Notes: a model not told the origin generated them from the letters alone. 64,000 nt of DNA from an uncultured Chlorobiaceae bacterium (GCA_903994365.1 CAJEXL010000011.1:1-64000), one strand, 5' to 3'. Counted from the stretch's first letter, positions 1 to 9,048 are shown. A program made the numbers and translations.

Positions 1-91
1 TTTCCGAACAATCACTTTATTGTGGTAATGGAAATCTACATGCCATAAATTTGATAGCTGATCTTAATTGATAATATTTTTTTTCACATTT

Positions 92-220
92 TCAAATCTC
101 GAATTGCTGCTGAATAAGTAGCCGTAGAGCGTATTCCAGTAAATTGCGACTATCAGAAACTCCCGTAAGAAGGGAAGCCTGACTAATTAAATTATCGTCA
201 ATAATAGTCTGTATATTCAT
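92..220 (-). CDS. short VapB-type antitoxin (42 aa)
   Basis: This 42-residue reading frame has a good ribosome binding site (GAGGTAAG) about 7 bases before its ATG. The protein starts MNIQTIIDDNLISQA and continues with a LLTGVSDSRNLLEYAL stretch. This is the pattern of short VapB (DUF2191-like) antitoxins: a beta strand that binds DNA as a dimer, then two helices. Such proteins normally repress their own operon and neutralise a PIN-domain RNase encoded just downstream. Here downstream means below position 92, where I see only stop-rich sequence before the window edge. It is therefore either an orphan or its toxin lies outside the window. The family call is by pattern only and is tentative. 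Confidence 0.5.
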   Translation of the reverse strand: MNIQTIIDDNLISQASLLTGVSDSRNLLEYALRLLIQQQFEI

Positions 221-351
221 TTGTGCTTACCTCATTAAGTGATTTTTCCGATAGAATTAACTTTTTTTTGGATTTTTCCCTTTCCGGTTTAAATCGCTAT
301 AGGATATGTTCCGCGAATTTTTGCTTCGTGAATGAATTCCTAAACAAGAAT

Positions 352-574
352 TCATACCCCGTTGCTCTGCTGCCGACTATTTCCATTTTTTTCCAATTCC
401 CTGAAAATCTTTTCTGCGGGATCTGATTCTATCTCTCCCCCCAAATTTTCAACTTCTTCTCTCTCACTTTTAGAGTCAGGAGAATAGAGCGGTTGATTCA
501 ATAAGTTCAATTCTTTCTATGGGGGAGGGTTTCTCTGCCGCCGGATATATCTGCTTCGCTTGAGTCATTGTCAT
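352..574 (-). pseudogene. decayed addiction-module antitoxin (second copy of the gene at 2781-3014)
   Basis: The first 26 codons (MTMTQAKQIYPAAEK, then PSPIERIELIE) match the start of the intact antitoxin at 2781-3014 (MTTQAMKICQAAEQ, then LSPIERIEVIE). One extra base near 530-537 then shifts the frame and gives a stop at 476-478. In the next frame the homology resumes (DSKSERE, and PAEKIFRELEKN against PAEEVFKKLESK) and ends at a stop at 352-354. The middle is shorter than in the intact copy. This is a frameshifted remnant, not a working gene, and it belongs with the fragment at 630-1001 to one duplicated and decayed block. Confidence 0.75.
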
Positions 575-629
575 TGTATTGAGTGTTATATACCCCAAGT
601 TACCAAAAAAAAGTACAATCAAAGGCAAC

Positions 630-1001
630 TCAAGTCCTATGCTGATCTTGTTTAACGTAAATAGAAAGGTGCCCCAGAAGCTCTTGCAGAACATCGTCTT
701 TGCGAAGTGACAACGTGGAGGCGAAGCTGCGCCAGAAAATCCAGCCTGCTCTTTCCAGAACACGCTGACGATTCATGTCATGCGGCCATCGGTCCGGGCC
801 GTGGTATTCGTCGCCATCCAGCTCAATTGCCAGGCGGTTATCCCCTGCGCCCTTAACGACCATGTCGATACGGTAAGCGCCGGTCTTCACTTGTGGAATA
901 ACGCGATACCCACGAGAGGCAAGGATGGAAAACACTTCCCGCTCAAACCCTGACTCGCATTGATCAATCAGTAAGCTTGCTTCCTCTTTGTCAGTCACCA
1001 T
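630..1001 (-). pseudogene. orphan fragment of the helicase C-terminal nuclease domain
   Basis: The 123-residue frame is nearly identical to the C-terminal nuclease domain of the large helicase at 3130-7701. Shared blocks include IDQCESGFEREVFSILASRG, GAYRIDMVV, LAIELDGDEYHGPDRW and LERAGW. Homology begins inside the helicase frame, at the residues equal to MLTDKEEA, and stops after about 110 residues; the last dozen residues are unrelated. The nuclease-like residues (the Asp in RIDMVV and the ExD in IELDGD) are kept, and an ATG happens to open the frame, so a free-standing product is possible. A duplicated, truncated tail is the simpler reading. Confidence 0.8.
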
Positions 1002-1419
1002 CGGCTTTCAAGGTTTATACCTGACATCCTGATGTATTTATCACTTTTTTTGATGTGTTGGGATTATTTCGCTATCATCATGTTACGCTGTAAAGCAAAG
1101 GAAGAGTTGGTTCGGAGCGGTGTACTTTTAGTATGGTGCTTTAGACCGTAAGGAGCCAAATATACCTGCCGAATGTATATGGCTGAGGGTATTTTTTCAG
1201 GAACACCGTTGGACGAAGATGTCAACGCGAAGAAGGATGGCATCATATACACGAAACGATTATTAATCGCCCAGTAAAAGATGCTATCAAGATCAATCGA
1301 AACAATGTTGACAGTTAGAGTGACTGGAGCAGAGTGAAGAGAGATCGAATAGAGACAGAGGACTGAGTGTATCCAGCATGAAGAAAACTTATCGTAAAGA
1401 AATTAGCCGGGGAGATTAA
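1002..1419. other. intergenic stretch, no gene recognised
   Basis: About 420 bases between the nuclease-tail fragment and the next antitoxin gene. I see no coding frame with family resemblance on either strand and no clear RNA gene. The last 30 bases carry the ribosome binding site (GGGGAGA) of the gene starting at 1420. The sequence may be debris from the recombination that produced the duplicated block to its left. Confidence 0.5.
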
Positions 1420-1641
1420 ATGCAGCACGCAATCATTACAAAAGGGCGATTGCAGTCACCGAGAAGTATTATTCTTGATGAGAATATTCCTTATACCGGA
1501 GATTCGTTTGAAGTCATCATCATCAATAATACGGCGGTAAAAGAAAGGCATTCAAGAAAGGTTGGAACTCTGAAAGGGAAGATACATATCAAAGATGATT
1601 TTGATGAGCCACTTGAAGACTTCAGGGAATATATGGAATGA
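1420..1641 (+). CDS. type II antitoxin partner of the PIN toxin
   Basis: A 73-residue protein directly upstream of a PIN-domain gene, with which it overlaps by four bases (ATGA), the usual arrangement of antitoxin before toxin. A strong ribosome binding site (GGGGAGA) precedes the ATG. The sequence has a beta-rich N-terminal half (ILDENIPYTGDSFEVIIIN) and an acidic C-terminal tail (DDFDEPLEDFREYME), similar to DUF2281-type antitoxins whose tail threads into the toxin active site. It would bind the PIN toxin and repress the shared promoter. The exact family is uncertain; the pairing is what supports the call. Confidence 0.7.
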   Translation: MQHAIITKGRLQSPRSIILDENIPYTGDSFEVIIINNTAVKERHSRKVGTLKGKIHIKDDFDEPLEDFREYME

Positions 1642-2021
1642 AGATAATAATCGATACCCATGCATTGCTCTGGTTTTTCAGTAATCATGATGACTTATCG
1701 GAAAAAGCAAGAAGAGCAATTGAAAATTCAAGCAATGATGTTTTTGTAAGCATTGCAAGCTTTTGGGAAATTTCTATTAAACTGAGTTTATCAAAAATTG
1801 CTTTGGATATTCCCTTTGAATTGTTTTTTGAGGAGGTGGAAAAACTGGATATCAGCATCTTAAACGTAAAGAAAGAACATTTAATTTGCTTGAAAGAACT
1901 TCCTTTTATTCATAGAGACCCATTCGACAGAATGATTGCATGTCAATCCATCGTTGAAGATTATACTCTTGTCTCTATTGATAAGATTTTTGATAAATAT
2001 AAAATACAAAGAGTTTGGTAA
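1638..2021 (+). CDS. PIN-domain ribonuclease toxin (VapC-like)
   Basis: A 127-residue PIN-domain protein of the COG3744 type. The opening IIIDTHALLWFF carries the first metal-binding aspartate (residue 5 or 6). A central FWEISIK supplies a conserved acidic residue, and HRDPFDRMIACQ followed by LVSIDKIFDKY supplies the remaining acidic residues. Family members are Mg-dependent endoribonucleases that cut tRNA or other RNAs and stop growth when the labile antitoxin is lost. Length is normal and no lesion is visible, so the pair with 1420-1641 looks functional. Confidence 0.9.
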   Translation: MKIIIDTHALLWFFSNHDDLSEKARRAIENSSNDVFVSIASFWEISIKLSLSKIALDIPFELFFEEVEKLDISILNVKKEHLICLKELPFIHRDPFDRMIACQSIVEDYTLVSIDKIFDKYKIQRVW

Positions 2022-2083
2022 TTATTATTTTTGGAGCAGAGAATTGTTTTTTTTCTGTTTGATTTTCAATTTTTTGTTATATC

Positions 2084-2431
2084 TTATTCGCGTTTCCCCA
2101 AGCTCTCTGCCAACATGGATGTTACAAGAGAGTTCATGCTGACACCCTCTTGTTTTGCTCTCATAACCAAACGGGAATGAATGGTTTTAGGAACCCTTTG
2201 AATAAACTTGCCACTATGCGTGCCACCACTGCCTGGTTCAGGAACAGGCATGTTCAAGCTTTCCAGGGCAGCAATTGTTTCTTGTAAAGCATCCATGCCA
2301 TTTTCAATTGCTTCCGCTATTGTTTCGCCATCTGAAATACATTCAGAAAAGTCAGTAAATGAAATCATATAACCATCACCCTCTTCTTTTAGGGCACGAA
2401 TTTCAAATGGGTATTTGCTTAAATTTTTCAT
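2084..2431 (-). CDS. HicB-family antitoxin without an adjacent HicA
   Basis: The 115-residue protein has a HicB-type N-terminal fold (residues about 1-60, with GDGYMISFTDFSECISDGET and AIENGMDALQE) and a ribbon-helix-helix C-terminus (FIQRVPKTIHSRL, then AKQEGVSMNSLVTSMLAESL). HicB proteins neutralise HicA, an mRNA interferase, and repress the operon through the C-terminal DNA-binding part. No HicA-like gene lies on either side: upstream is the broken ParE gene at 2479-2784 and downstream is the oppositely oriented PIN module. It is either an orphan antitoxin or a stand-alone regulator. Confidence 0.85.
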   Translation of the reverse strand: MKNLSKYPFEIRALKEEGDGYMISFTDFSECISDGETIAEAIENGMDALQETIAALESLNMPVPEPGSGGTHSGKFIQRVPKTIHSRLVMRAKQEGVSMNSLVTSMLAESLGKRE

Positions 2432-2478
2432 GTAAAGAAATTACTTCTGCTTCATCAAATGCTGTAAAATAAGTCGAT

Positions 2479-2784
2479 TCAGTCTCTATCTGATAATCTT
2501 TTTTTCCATTTATCTGGTTTGGCATGAAGATGCATTATTGAAATAATGAGTAAAAATCAGTTATTCATTCGGTAAATTATTCCGTAAGGGAATCTGTTCA
2601 TTTGGCATCTTCGAGTCTGTTTTGATAACATTGGCCAGGCATCAGGAAAATCTATAATTCTTTTCAATGCCCGTCTGATTTCATCGAGAAACTCATAGCC
2701 AAGATTCTCTTGGGAAAAATTATAGAACGCAACTGCATCAGAAAGGTCGTCTTCTGCGGCCTCCAGAAACTTAATTTGCATCAT
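2479..2784 (-). pseudogene. ParE/RelE-type toxin interrupted by an in-frame TGA
   Basis: The first 75 codons (MMQIKFLEAAEDDLSDAVAF onward, including ALKRIIDFPDAWP and FPYGIIYRMNN) are a typical ParE/RelE-fold toxin. A TGA at 2557-2559 stops it before the last beta strands. Reading on in the same frame gives LLIISIMHLHAKPDKWKKRL and then a normal stop at 2479-2481, which is exactly the C-terminal strand and basic tail expected of this family. The gene is therefore a nonsense mutant rather than a short family member. The truncated product lacks the catalytic C-terminal histidine and lysine region. The antitoxin just upstream, overlapping by four bases, remains intact. Confidence 0.8.
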
Positions 2785-3014
2785 TTTCTCTTTGATTCCA
2801 GTTTCTTGAATACCTCTTCTGCTGGAATTGCGTTCATTTCACCACGTTCATAAGCCGAAAGCCTACGTTCTGATTCTTCAGCCCAAAGCGAATCAATATT
2901 TGCTCTTTCACTGTTAGAGTCAAGAGAATAAAAGAGATGCTCAATAACTTCAATTCTTTCTATTGGCGATAGTTGTTCTGCCGCCTGACATATTTTCATT
3001 GCTTGAGTTGTCAT
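2781..3014 (-). CDS. addiction-module antitoxin (TIGR02574-like)
   Basis: A 77-residue protein with the signature LSPIERIEVIEHL near residue 15, a central SLWAEESERRLSAYERGE and the tail IPAEEVFKKLESK. This is the pattern of the small antitoxins (TIGR02574 group) that precede ParE/RelE-type toxins. The gene overlaps the toxin start by four bases, so the two were one operon. Because the toxin is now interrupted by a nonsense codon, this antitoxin may persist only as a repressor or as protection against a related toxin elsewhere. A decayed second copy is at 352-574. Confidence 0.85.
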   Translation of the reverse strand: MTTQAMKICQAAEQLSPIERIEVIEHLFYSLDSNSERANIDSLWAEESERRLSAYERGEMNAIPAEEVFKKLESKRK

Positions 3015-3129
3015 AATTCTATTCTGTTTTATTTCAAATGAAAGATAAGTATAGTCCTATGAAATCTTGTCTAACGTAAAGTTGTGGTGCGACTCCCTCT
3101 CGAACGCTCCGAAAGAACGTTCATGAAAA

Positions 3130-6100
3130 CTATTTTGCACTTGATATTGCAAGTTCCAAAGCAGCTTGCATTTCATCAACGACCCGTCCATTATCTTCCA
3201 TGGGCGTGAATTTCCATATCCTTTTTTCTACCAGGTTTGGTGAATGTTCCATGGCTCCCGTCGGTTCAATTCCAAGAGCAGTAAGGCGCTCCAGGAGTTC
3301 ATGCAGCACATCATCTTTACGGAGTGACCACGTGGAAGCGAAGCAGCGCCAGAATACCCAGCCAGCTCTTTCCAGAACACGCTGACGGTTCATGTCATGC
3401 GGCCATCGGTCAGGGCCGTGGTATTCATCGCCATCCAGTTCAATTGCCAGGCGGTTATCCCCTGCGCCCTCAACGACCATGTCGATACGGTAAGCGCCGG
3501 TCTTCACTTGTGGAATAACACGATACCCACGAGATGCAAGGATGGAAAACACTTCCCGCTCAAACCCGGACTCGCATTGGTCAATCAGCACGTTTGCTTC
3601 CTCTTTGTCAGTCAACATCGGCTGGCTGAAGTGGTTGAGCAAGGTAAGGCGTAAATCCTTATCTGATAAATCGGCTGTTTTCACGGAGCGAACCAGATAC
3701 ATCCGATCGCGTGCCCGGCTTGCTGCCACGTTGAACCGTTGATCAAATTTCAGGCCAGAAAGCGCATGACAATTTTTGCTGTCCACCACCATCGACAGGA
3801 ACATGATGTCCCGTTCACTGCCTTGAAAGGTGCGGGCTTCCCCGCATGCAAACTTGCGGTGAAGGAGTTCGTTAACATCGCACTGTTGGCGCACGATGGA
3901 ATCAATGTGTTTGGCTTGATCCATTCCCAGCAGTGAAACGACACCAATCGTACGACCTGCAAAAGCTTCATTTTTAAGAATGATCGAAATTTCCTCAGCA
4001 ATGGCCTGAGCTTCGTAATTGTTATGGTCGTGCTTGTCACGGAAGCCATCGGTGACGAAAATATCGACAAGGGGTGGCTCAATTCGCTCTGAGGCCTTTG
4101 GAATACGTAACGGCTGAATTCCCTCTTTGTAAAACAGACGATTGGCGTAGGCAATGATGGGCGGGACGCAACGGAAATGCTCGCGTAGCATGACTTGTTC
4201 AGCAGCGAAGACGCGGGCCGCCAGATCATAGAGAGATTTTTCCGGTGTCATTTCTGTTCCATAAGGCTGACCGGAAAGATAGCGAACCTTGAGTGCCTGA
4301 ATTTTTTGACCTGAGATAAAACTTCCATCCGGGGAGACCTGTTTATCGTCACCTACGACCAGAATCTTCTTCCCGCGAAGGATAGCGGGAAGCGCCCATA
4401 AATCAGATTGACTCGCTTCATCGACAATGACAAGGTCGAAGCTTCCAATGTCTGGCGGCATAGCCTCCGATATACGGGCATGGCTCATGATCCAGCATGG
4501 GACTGCACCGGCAGCATCCAACATAGCTTCTCGTGCATCTCTGCGATACCGTGTTGCGTTTGGGCCTGTTCCCTGACCGATACGGCGGATAGCAGTTGCA
4601 TAGCCTGCAAGTGCCTGGAGAATCCTGGGTGTGGCATTCCGTTTGGTTGCCAACCATGCTGCCTTGGCAACCAGATCCTTGTAGAGACGAGAGAGGCCAC
4701 CTTCGAGGTCTCTGCGCCTTGCAGAGAGCGCAATCAACTCATATCGAGCTTCAATGCTGTCAAGGTACGTTCGAATACGAGCCCAGTTCCATGCTTGTCG
4801 CCAGGTCACAGGAAAAACGGCATCTTCGCCAGACAGTGCAATTGGCTGAGAGCGAATACGCGAGGCAAGTTTCGGAGCTCCAGCCAGTTCCATACGTGCA
4901 GCGGAATCCTTGATTTGTGCGAGATAAGCCGTCAACGAGCCAATACGCCTCAATTCGGCTGTCAACTCTGCATATTGCGCAGCGACGCGTTCAGAGGGAA
5001 TATCCGGATTTCCAAGTTGCTTTTCAATGAACTGTTTTAGCGCAAGAGAGACAGGCCCTGTTTTGCCAGCAAGTTTTTCCTGAAAAGTGCTGAGTTGGGT
5101 TGCTGCTTTCGATAACTCTGCCTTGGTAAGGTGGCGTATTAACTGGTTCTTGACCTCAAGAAGTTCGGCAGAACTGCCCATCAACGCTTTGGCAGGAGCT
5201 GAACAGAAGACTGCCTCGGCCTTTTTTGGCAATGTGGCATCGAATTCTGTTGCCAACCGATGAGCCTTTTTCGCAAAGATGGCAACCATCTCAATTTGGC
5301 GTAAAGCAGAGATGCCACCTTCCAGGCGGGGTATTGAAAGTTCGTCAGCAAATTGGTTCCACCGGCTCACAAAAGAGACAACTTTTTCATTCAGTTCCAG
5401 GTGCCGCTGCACATGAGCCCAGTCGTCGGGCGACGCAGGCGAGAGTCCTGAGACTTTAACCATAGCGATATGCTCTTTCGACTCGCTTGCACCAAGTGCA
5501 ATAAAGCCAAACGGCTTGCCAGTCTCGACGGCCCGGGCGACAGCTTCCCGGGTTTTGACTGTGCGCAACCCTGCATCCGGAAATTCCACGGGTCGCTTGA
5601 GGAATTCAGCGCGCGCTCCAATGAGTGCGTTCATGTCTGAAAATAAAGACTCAAGCGCTTGCCGTTCAGAAGTAAACGATGGCTGTCTGCATTTGATTCT
5701 CAAATCAAGGGGCCAGCCGCTCTCGCCGGACTCCAGTTCTTCGGCCAAAGTTTTGGCTTCTTCAACTAACTCAAGAAGATCCCTCGCCGCGATGAGAACC
5801 TCGGCAGTTGTAGCCTTCAAATCAAGAAGGTCACCACGTTCAACCTCCGCCTCAATCCTCCTTATACTGGAGAGCGTTTCATGCAGTTCGGCGATTGCAA
5901 CCGTTGTTGGAAGTGAATCAGCAGACGGGTAGTTCGCCGTTACATAAACCAAATCCTGTCCGACCTTTCGCCGTGCATCACGGAGTTTGCCTGCCTCCTC
6001 TTCGGTGAGAGGGGGCACATTTTCCGGAGAGAGGGTTATCTCATCATCAAACCAGCCGTGCTGTTCCAATCCGGACGTAACCAACTCAGCAAGCTTCTGT

Positions 6101-7701
6101 GCGCGCATCGCTATGCCATCAATCTCTATCTCTGAAAGCTGTGCAATTGCAATCTCATCAATGCGAGTGTCAATTGAGACAAGCTCGTGGTGGGCGCGAT
6201 CAATGGCGCTTTCCAGTGTCGCGATGTCATGCCGTGTCTGTTCCGGATTGAGCTGTGATACCTGATGCTGAATCGTCTCGATTGAGGCTTGAAACTGGCG
6301 GACACCCTCACGGTCGCTGGCCATAAGCGCCACAGTCAGGGCGCGGACCTCCTCTGGTATTTTGGATTGGAGTACTTGAAGCGCAGGCTCTCCTCGTGAG
6401 GTGACAAGAACCCGTCTGCCAGTCGCCAGATAGTGGCAAATAACATTAGCAATAGTGTGTGTCTTGCCAGTACCTGGTGGCCCTTGCACAGCTACACCCG
6501 CAGTTTTTTCCAGCCGCTGAATGATGGTGACCTGCTCTTCGTTGTAGGGCAGGGGAAAATAAAGCTCATCGGCTTTACCCTGACTTGATCCGCGACTTGA
6601 TAGCCCACGGAAACGAATAGTTTCGAATTCAACAGGTTTATCTGAAGGCGGGGTCACAAGTGCAAGAGGGCCAGATGGAATATCGCATCCGTTCGCCAGT
6701 TTCTCCTTCAGGCGTTTTAAATCATCCGTCAGATAGTGAGTGGTGCGCGGTCGTGAAAGCAACACCCAGGAATCTGTAACGATCAAGCTGGCATCGGGGG
6801 CAGGAACAAGGTCGCCCCTTGAAAGGATCTCTCTATAGCTACCGTTGCTATCCATGTTTGAAGCAGCCAGTTTGAGTATATCGGTATAGCTCGAAGCATC
6901 AAACGGGGTAACAGGATTCTCTTTATGTCTTTGGAGTTGCTCCTTTATAGCGCGCTCAACGTCAGTAGAGCCAGGGAGCGAGCATGCGGCGAAAGCATCC
7001 ATTTCCACTCGCGTATCGGTAGATCGGGGACGAATATCCAGCGCCATGCTTTTCTCGTCTATAGAAATTTCGACGGCTTGAGTGAGCAATGGATATTCAA
7101 AACTGACGATGCTTTTTTCAAACGGTATCTGCCAGGAGGCAACGCCTACGCCCCATACGAGCTCTTGAGGCTTGGCTGTCTCTTCGGCTTCAATCTGGTA
7201 TCTCAATGCGAACAGATCTCCATAGAGGGAGATGCTCTTGCGACGCGGACGCTCACCCTCAGCCCAAGCGTTCCATTGAGGCAAGTATTCCTTGAGAGCA
7301 GCTTCAGCTTTCTGCCTCAACTGTTTTTCTCCCGGCTTTGCTTGAGAAGTTTCTGCCAAATGAGGATCAACCTTTGATTCATGCTGGGCAATCCAGGTGA
7401 TCAGATGGCCTTCATCCAGTGCGGGTGGCGCACCAAACGGGTCAATGCTGATAATGAAGAGCCCCTGGAACTGCTCAGAGACATTTGGAGGGCGATGGGC
7501 TTCGAGGCGCGCCAGGTGTAGCCAGATGTGGTCACCCTCTGGTCGAAGATCGAATTCCAAGCCAGGGAGTCCAGCCAAATCAGTATTGCGACGAACAAAT
7601 CCCTTCGCGGCAGAAATGCGGTAGCCTTTCGGGTCAATATCTTTTGCTTGCTCTTCGATGTATTCCAGCAATCCTTTGAGCAGGTCACGAGGTGACGGCA
7701 T
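3130..7701 (-). CDS. SF1 helicase fused to a Vsr/DUF559-like nuclease, probable defence protein
   Basis: A 1523-residue protein. Superfamily 1 helicase motifs are clear: Walker A GPPGTGKTHT near residue 410, a DEAS Walker B (FDLVIVDEASQSD), VVGDDKQVSP, HFRCVPPIIAYANRLFY, the motif V-like ARTFQGSERD and the motif VI-like FNVAASRARDRMYLV. Between the helicase halves lie about 650 residues of mostly helical sequence. The last 170 residues form a restriction-endonuclease-like domain with RIDMVV, IELDGDEYHG and RQRVLERAGW. Such helicase-nuclease proteins are common in defence islands and probably unwind and cut foreign DNA. I start at the ATG at 7701, which has an AAGAAG ribosome site, rather than at the ATG 11 codons upstream. 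Neighbours (Shedu, Septu, toxin-antitoxin genes) support a defence role; the exact system name is unknown to me. Confidence 0.85.
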   Translation of the reverse strand: MPSPRDLLKGLLEYIEEQAKDIDPKGYRISAAKGFVRRNTDLAGLPGLEFDLRPEGDHIWLHLARLEAHRPPNVSEQFQGLFIISIDPFGAPPALDEGHLITWIAQHESKVDPHLAETSQAKPGEKQLRQKAEAALKEYLPQWNAWAEGERPRRKSISLYGDLFALRYQIEAEETAKPQELVWGVGVASWQIPFEKSIVSFEYPLLTQAVEISIDEKSMALDIRPRSTDTRVEMDAFAACSLPGSTDVERAIKEQLQRHKENPVTPFDASSYTDILKLAASNMDSNGSYREILSRGDLVPAPDASLIVTDSWVLLSRPRTTHYLTDDLKRLKEKLANGCDIPSGPLALVTPPSDKPVEFETIRFRGLSSRGSSQGKADELYFPLPYNEEQVTIIQRLEKTAGVAVQGPPGTGKTHTIANVICHYLATGRRVLVTSRGEPALQVLQSKIPEEVRALTVALMASDREGVRQFQASIETIQHQVSQLNPEQTRHDIATLESAIDRAHHELVSIDTRIDEIAIAQLSEIEIDGIAMRAQKLAELVTSGLEQHGWFDDEITLSPENVPPLTEEEAGKLRDARRKVGQDLVYVTANYPSADSLPTTVAIAELHETLSSIRRIEAEVERGDLLDLKATTAEVLIAARDLLELVEEAKTLAEELESGESGWPLDLRIKCRQPSFTSERQALESLFSDMNALIGARAEFLKRPVEFPDAGLRTVKTREAVARAVETGKPFGFIALGASESKEHIAMVKVSGLSPASPDDWAHVQRHLELNEKVVSFVSRWNQFADELSIPRLEGGISALRQIEMVAIFAKKAHRLATEFDATLPKKAEAVFCSAPAKALMGSSAELLEVKNQLIRHLTKAELSKAATQLSTFQEKLAGKTGPVSLALKQFIEKQLGNPDIPSERVAAQYAELTAELRRIGSLTAYLAQIKDSAARMELAGAPKLASRIRSQPIALSGEDAVFPVTWRQAWNWARIRTYLDSIEARYELIALSARRRDLEGGLSRLYKDLVAKAAWLATKRNATPRILQALAGYATAIRRIGQGTGPNATRYRRDAREAMLDAAGAVPCWIMSHARISEAMPPDIGSFDLVIVDEASQSDLWALPAILRGKKILVVGDDKQVSPDGSFISGQKIQALKVRYLSGQPYGTEMTPEKSLYDLAARVFAAEQVMLREHFRCVPPIIAYANRLFYKEGIQPLRIPKASERIEPPLVDIFVTDGFRDKHDHNNYEAQAIAEEISIILKNEAFAGRTIGVVSLLGMDQAKHIDSIVRQQCDVNELLHRKFACGEARTFQGSERDIMFLSMVVDSKNCHALSGLKFDQRFNVAASRARDRMYLVRSVKTADLSDKDLRLTLLNHFSQPMLTDKEEANVLIDQCESGFEREVFSILASRGYRVIPQVKTGAYRIDMVVEGAGDNRLAIELDGDEYHGPDRWPHDMNRQRVLERAGWVFWRCFASTWSLRKDDVLHELLERLTALGIEPTGAMEHSPNLVEKRIWKFTPMEDNGRVVDEMQAALELAISSAK

Positions 7702-7788
7702 AATTACTTCTTTTTGTGAAATATGTGGAGTCAAGTTATAACGCTTGAGCTAGCCCTCTCACCAATTGGTTTGGCGCTTTCGTTATTG

Positions 7789-8952
7789 TCATTTTGCGGC
7801 AGACGGGTGGCCTGCTGTATTCAAGTATTTATGCCCCTTGAATTTAATGCAAAATTCAAATCCGGCGGTGTAGTACGCACTCCAATTGTAATTCATTATT
7901 TCGGGAGGGAATTCTTTACCTGCATTGATTGTGTGCTGTCGCAGTCTAATTTTTTCATCAAATGTTAATACGCGATCTATAACGGCAAGCTCCACAAATG
8001 AAAACCAAGAGGGCTGATCGGTTTTCCAATCTGAACCAATGATCCACTCGTAGGAGATACTGAAAGGAAAGGCTTGAATTCTTATGTCTGTGGAATAATC
8101 CCCATCAATTTGAATGCTAATAAACCCAAATCCCTCTGATACTCCGACCTCAAATATTAACCAGCGAAGAACATCGTAATCAGAACATGAGAAAGGGTTG
8201 GTAGCCTGCGCGGTATGCTGGTCGCCATTAGAATCCCATACGTTAATTTTCAAATATCCTCGATCGTCAATGTATATCGAAATTCTGTCTTGATGCTCCA
8301 TTGCTCCTATGTCAAGAATATAATTGACGAAAGGCGGATGTTCTGGTTTGTGAAGATAGAGTACGCTGTGAACACTTAATCCTTGTGCAGAATCGTAGTC
8401 GCCAAAATTGAATGTTCTAAAAGATACAAGAGCCGCTTTTATGTCGTTGTACGTAAATACGGTGATAGCCGGAATATTTCGTGAGCACAGCCGGAAAAGA
8501 CGCTCTGTGTCCAAACCATCGCTGCTGCCCGCAACTATAATTGACGATGGCCTTTTATGATTAAAGTTGATGGAATGCTCTTGTTCCAGTCGTGTTCGCG
8601 TAGTCGCATCATCGAAAGCTTCGGAATATTCGTGACATTGTGACACGTATTCCGCGAAGGATGCATAAAAAGTTTCTCTTCTGTCTTTGTCTCTTATAAT
8701 ATTTGCGGATGGTGTTTTTAGTTCAAATATTTCCCAGGACCCATTTGATCGCTGCACTAAAAAGTCAGGAATGTAAAGGTTTCCGTTTGCTGCATAGATA
8801 CGAGGATGAGGAATATGGTGTATATATCCAAGCGCAATAAAAATTACAGGATGGGATTCGCACCATTTCTGAAAATCGTCCTCTGATGTCGAATATGAGG
8901 CAAGGAGTGCATCCAGTGATTGAATTGCCACTTCTACACGTTCTCTTTCCAC
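7789..8952 (-). CDS. Shedu-like DUF4263 nuclease
   Basis: A 387-residue protein whose N-terminal 180 residues match the DUF4263/SduA nuclease core. A helix with EDDFQKWCESHP (the family's x-x-HP pattern) is followed by a PD-(D/E)XK-like motif: Asp in YIPDFLVQR near residue 63 and EIFELKTP near residues 74-81, then a helix-rich block and VAGSSDG. Shedu proteins are single-gene anti-phage systems that cut phage DNA. In this one the nuclease core is N-terminal and about 190 residues of unrecognised C-terminal sequence follow, an order that differs from many SduA proteins. It is encoded 87 bases upstream of the helicase gene on the same strand, so the two may be co-transcribed. Confidence 0.8.
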   Translation of the reverse strand: MERERVEVAIQSLDALLASYSTSEDDFQKWCESHPVIFIALGYIHHIPHPRIYAANGNLYIPDFLVQRSNGSWEIFELKTPSANIIRDKDRRETFYASFAEYVSQCHEYSEAFDDATTRTRLEQEHSINFNHKRPSSIIVAGSSDGLDTERLFRLCSRNIPAITVFTYNDIKAALVSFRTFNFGDYDSAQGLSVHSVLYLHKPEHPPFVNYILDIGAMEHQDRISIYIDDRGYLKINVWDSNGDQHTAQATNPFSCSDYDVLRWLIFEVGVSEGFGFISIQIDGDYSTDIRIQAFPFSISYEWIIGSDWKTDQPSWFSFVELAVIDRVLTFDEKIRLRQHTINAGKEFPPEIMNYNWSAYYTAGFEFCIKFKGHKYLNTAGHPSAAK

Positions 8953-9048
8953 GAATGCTCCAGATTTTTTGTGTGCGTTAATCGGTTACTTACTTTTGCT
9001 TGTACGAGATAATTTTTTTGACGGGCTATGTTGGAAATTCATAGCATA

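Noticed and set aside
223-426. A 67-codon plus-strand frame at the left end
   Set aside because: It runs opposite to and across the decayed antitoxin copy at 352-574, shows no family resemblance and is rich in Phe and Ser as expected for a chance frame in AT-rich DNA.
2403-2525. A 40-codon minus-strand frame starting MPNQINGKKDYQIE between hicB and the ParE gene
   Set aside because: Its first half is out of frame with, and overlaps, the real C-terminal part of the interrupted ParE toxin; no ribosome site and no family match.
4408-5040. A 210-codon plus-strand frame opposite the large helicase
   Set aside because: Antisense to the helicase frame, with no domain resemblance and no ribosome binding site that would justify it.
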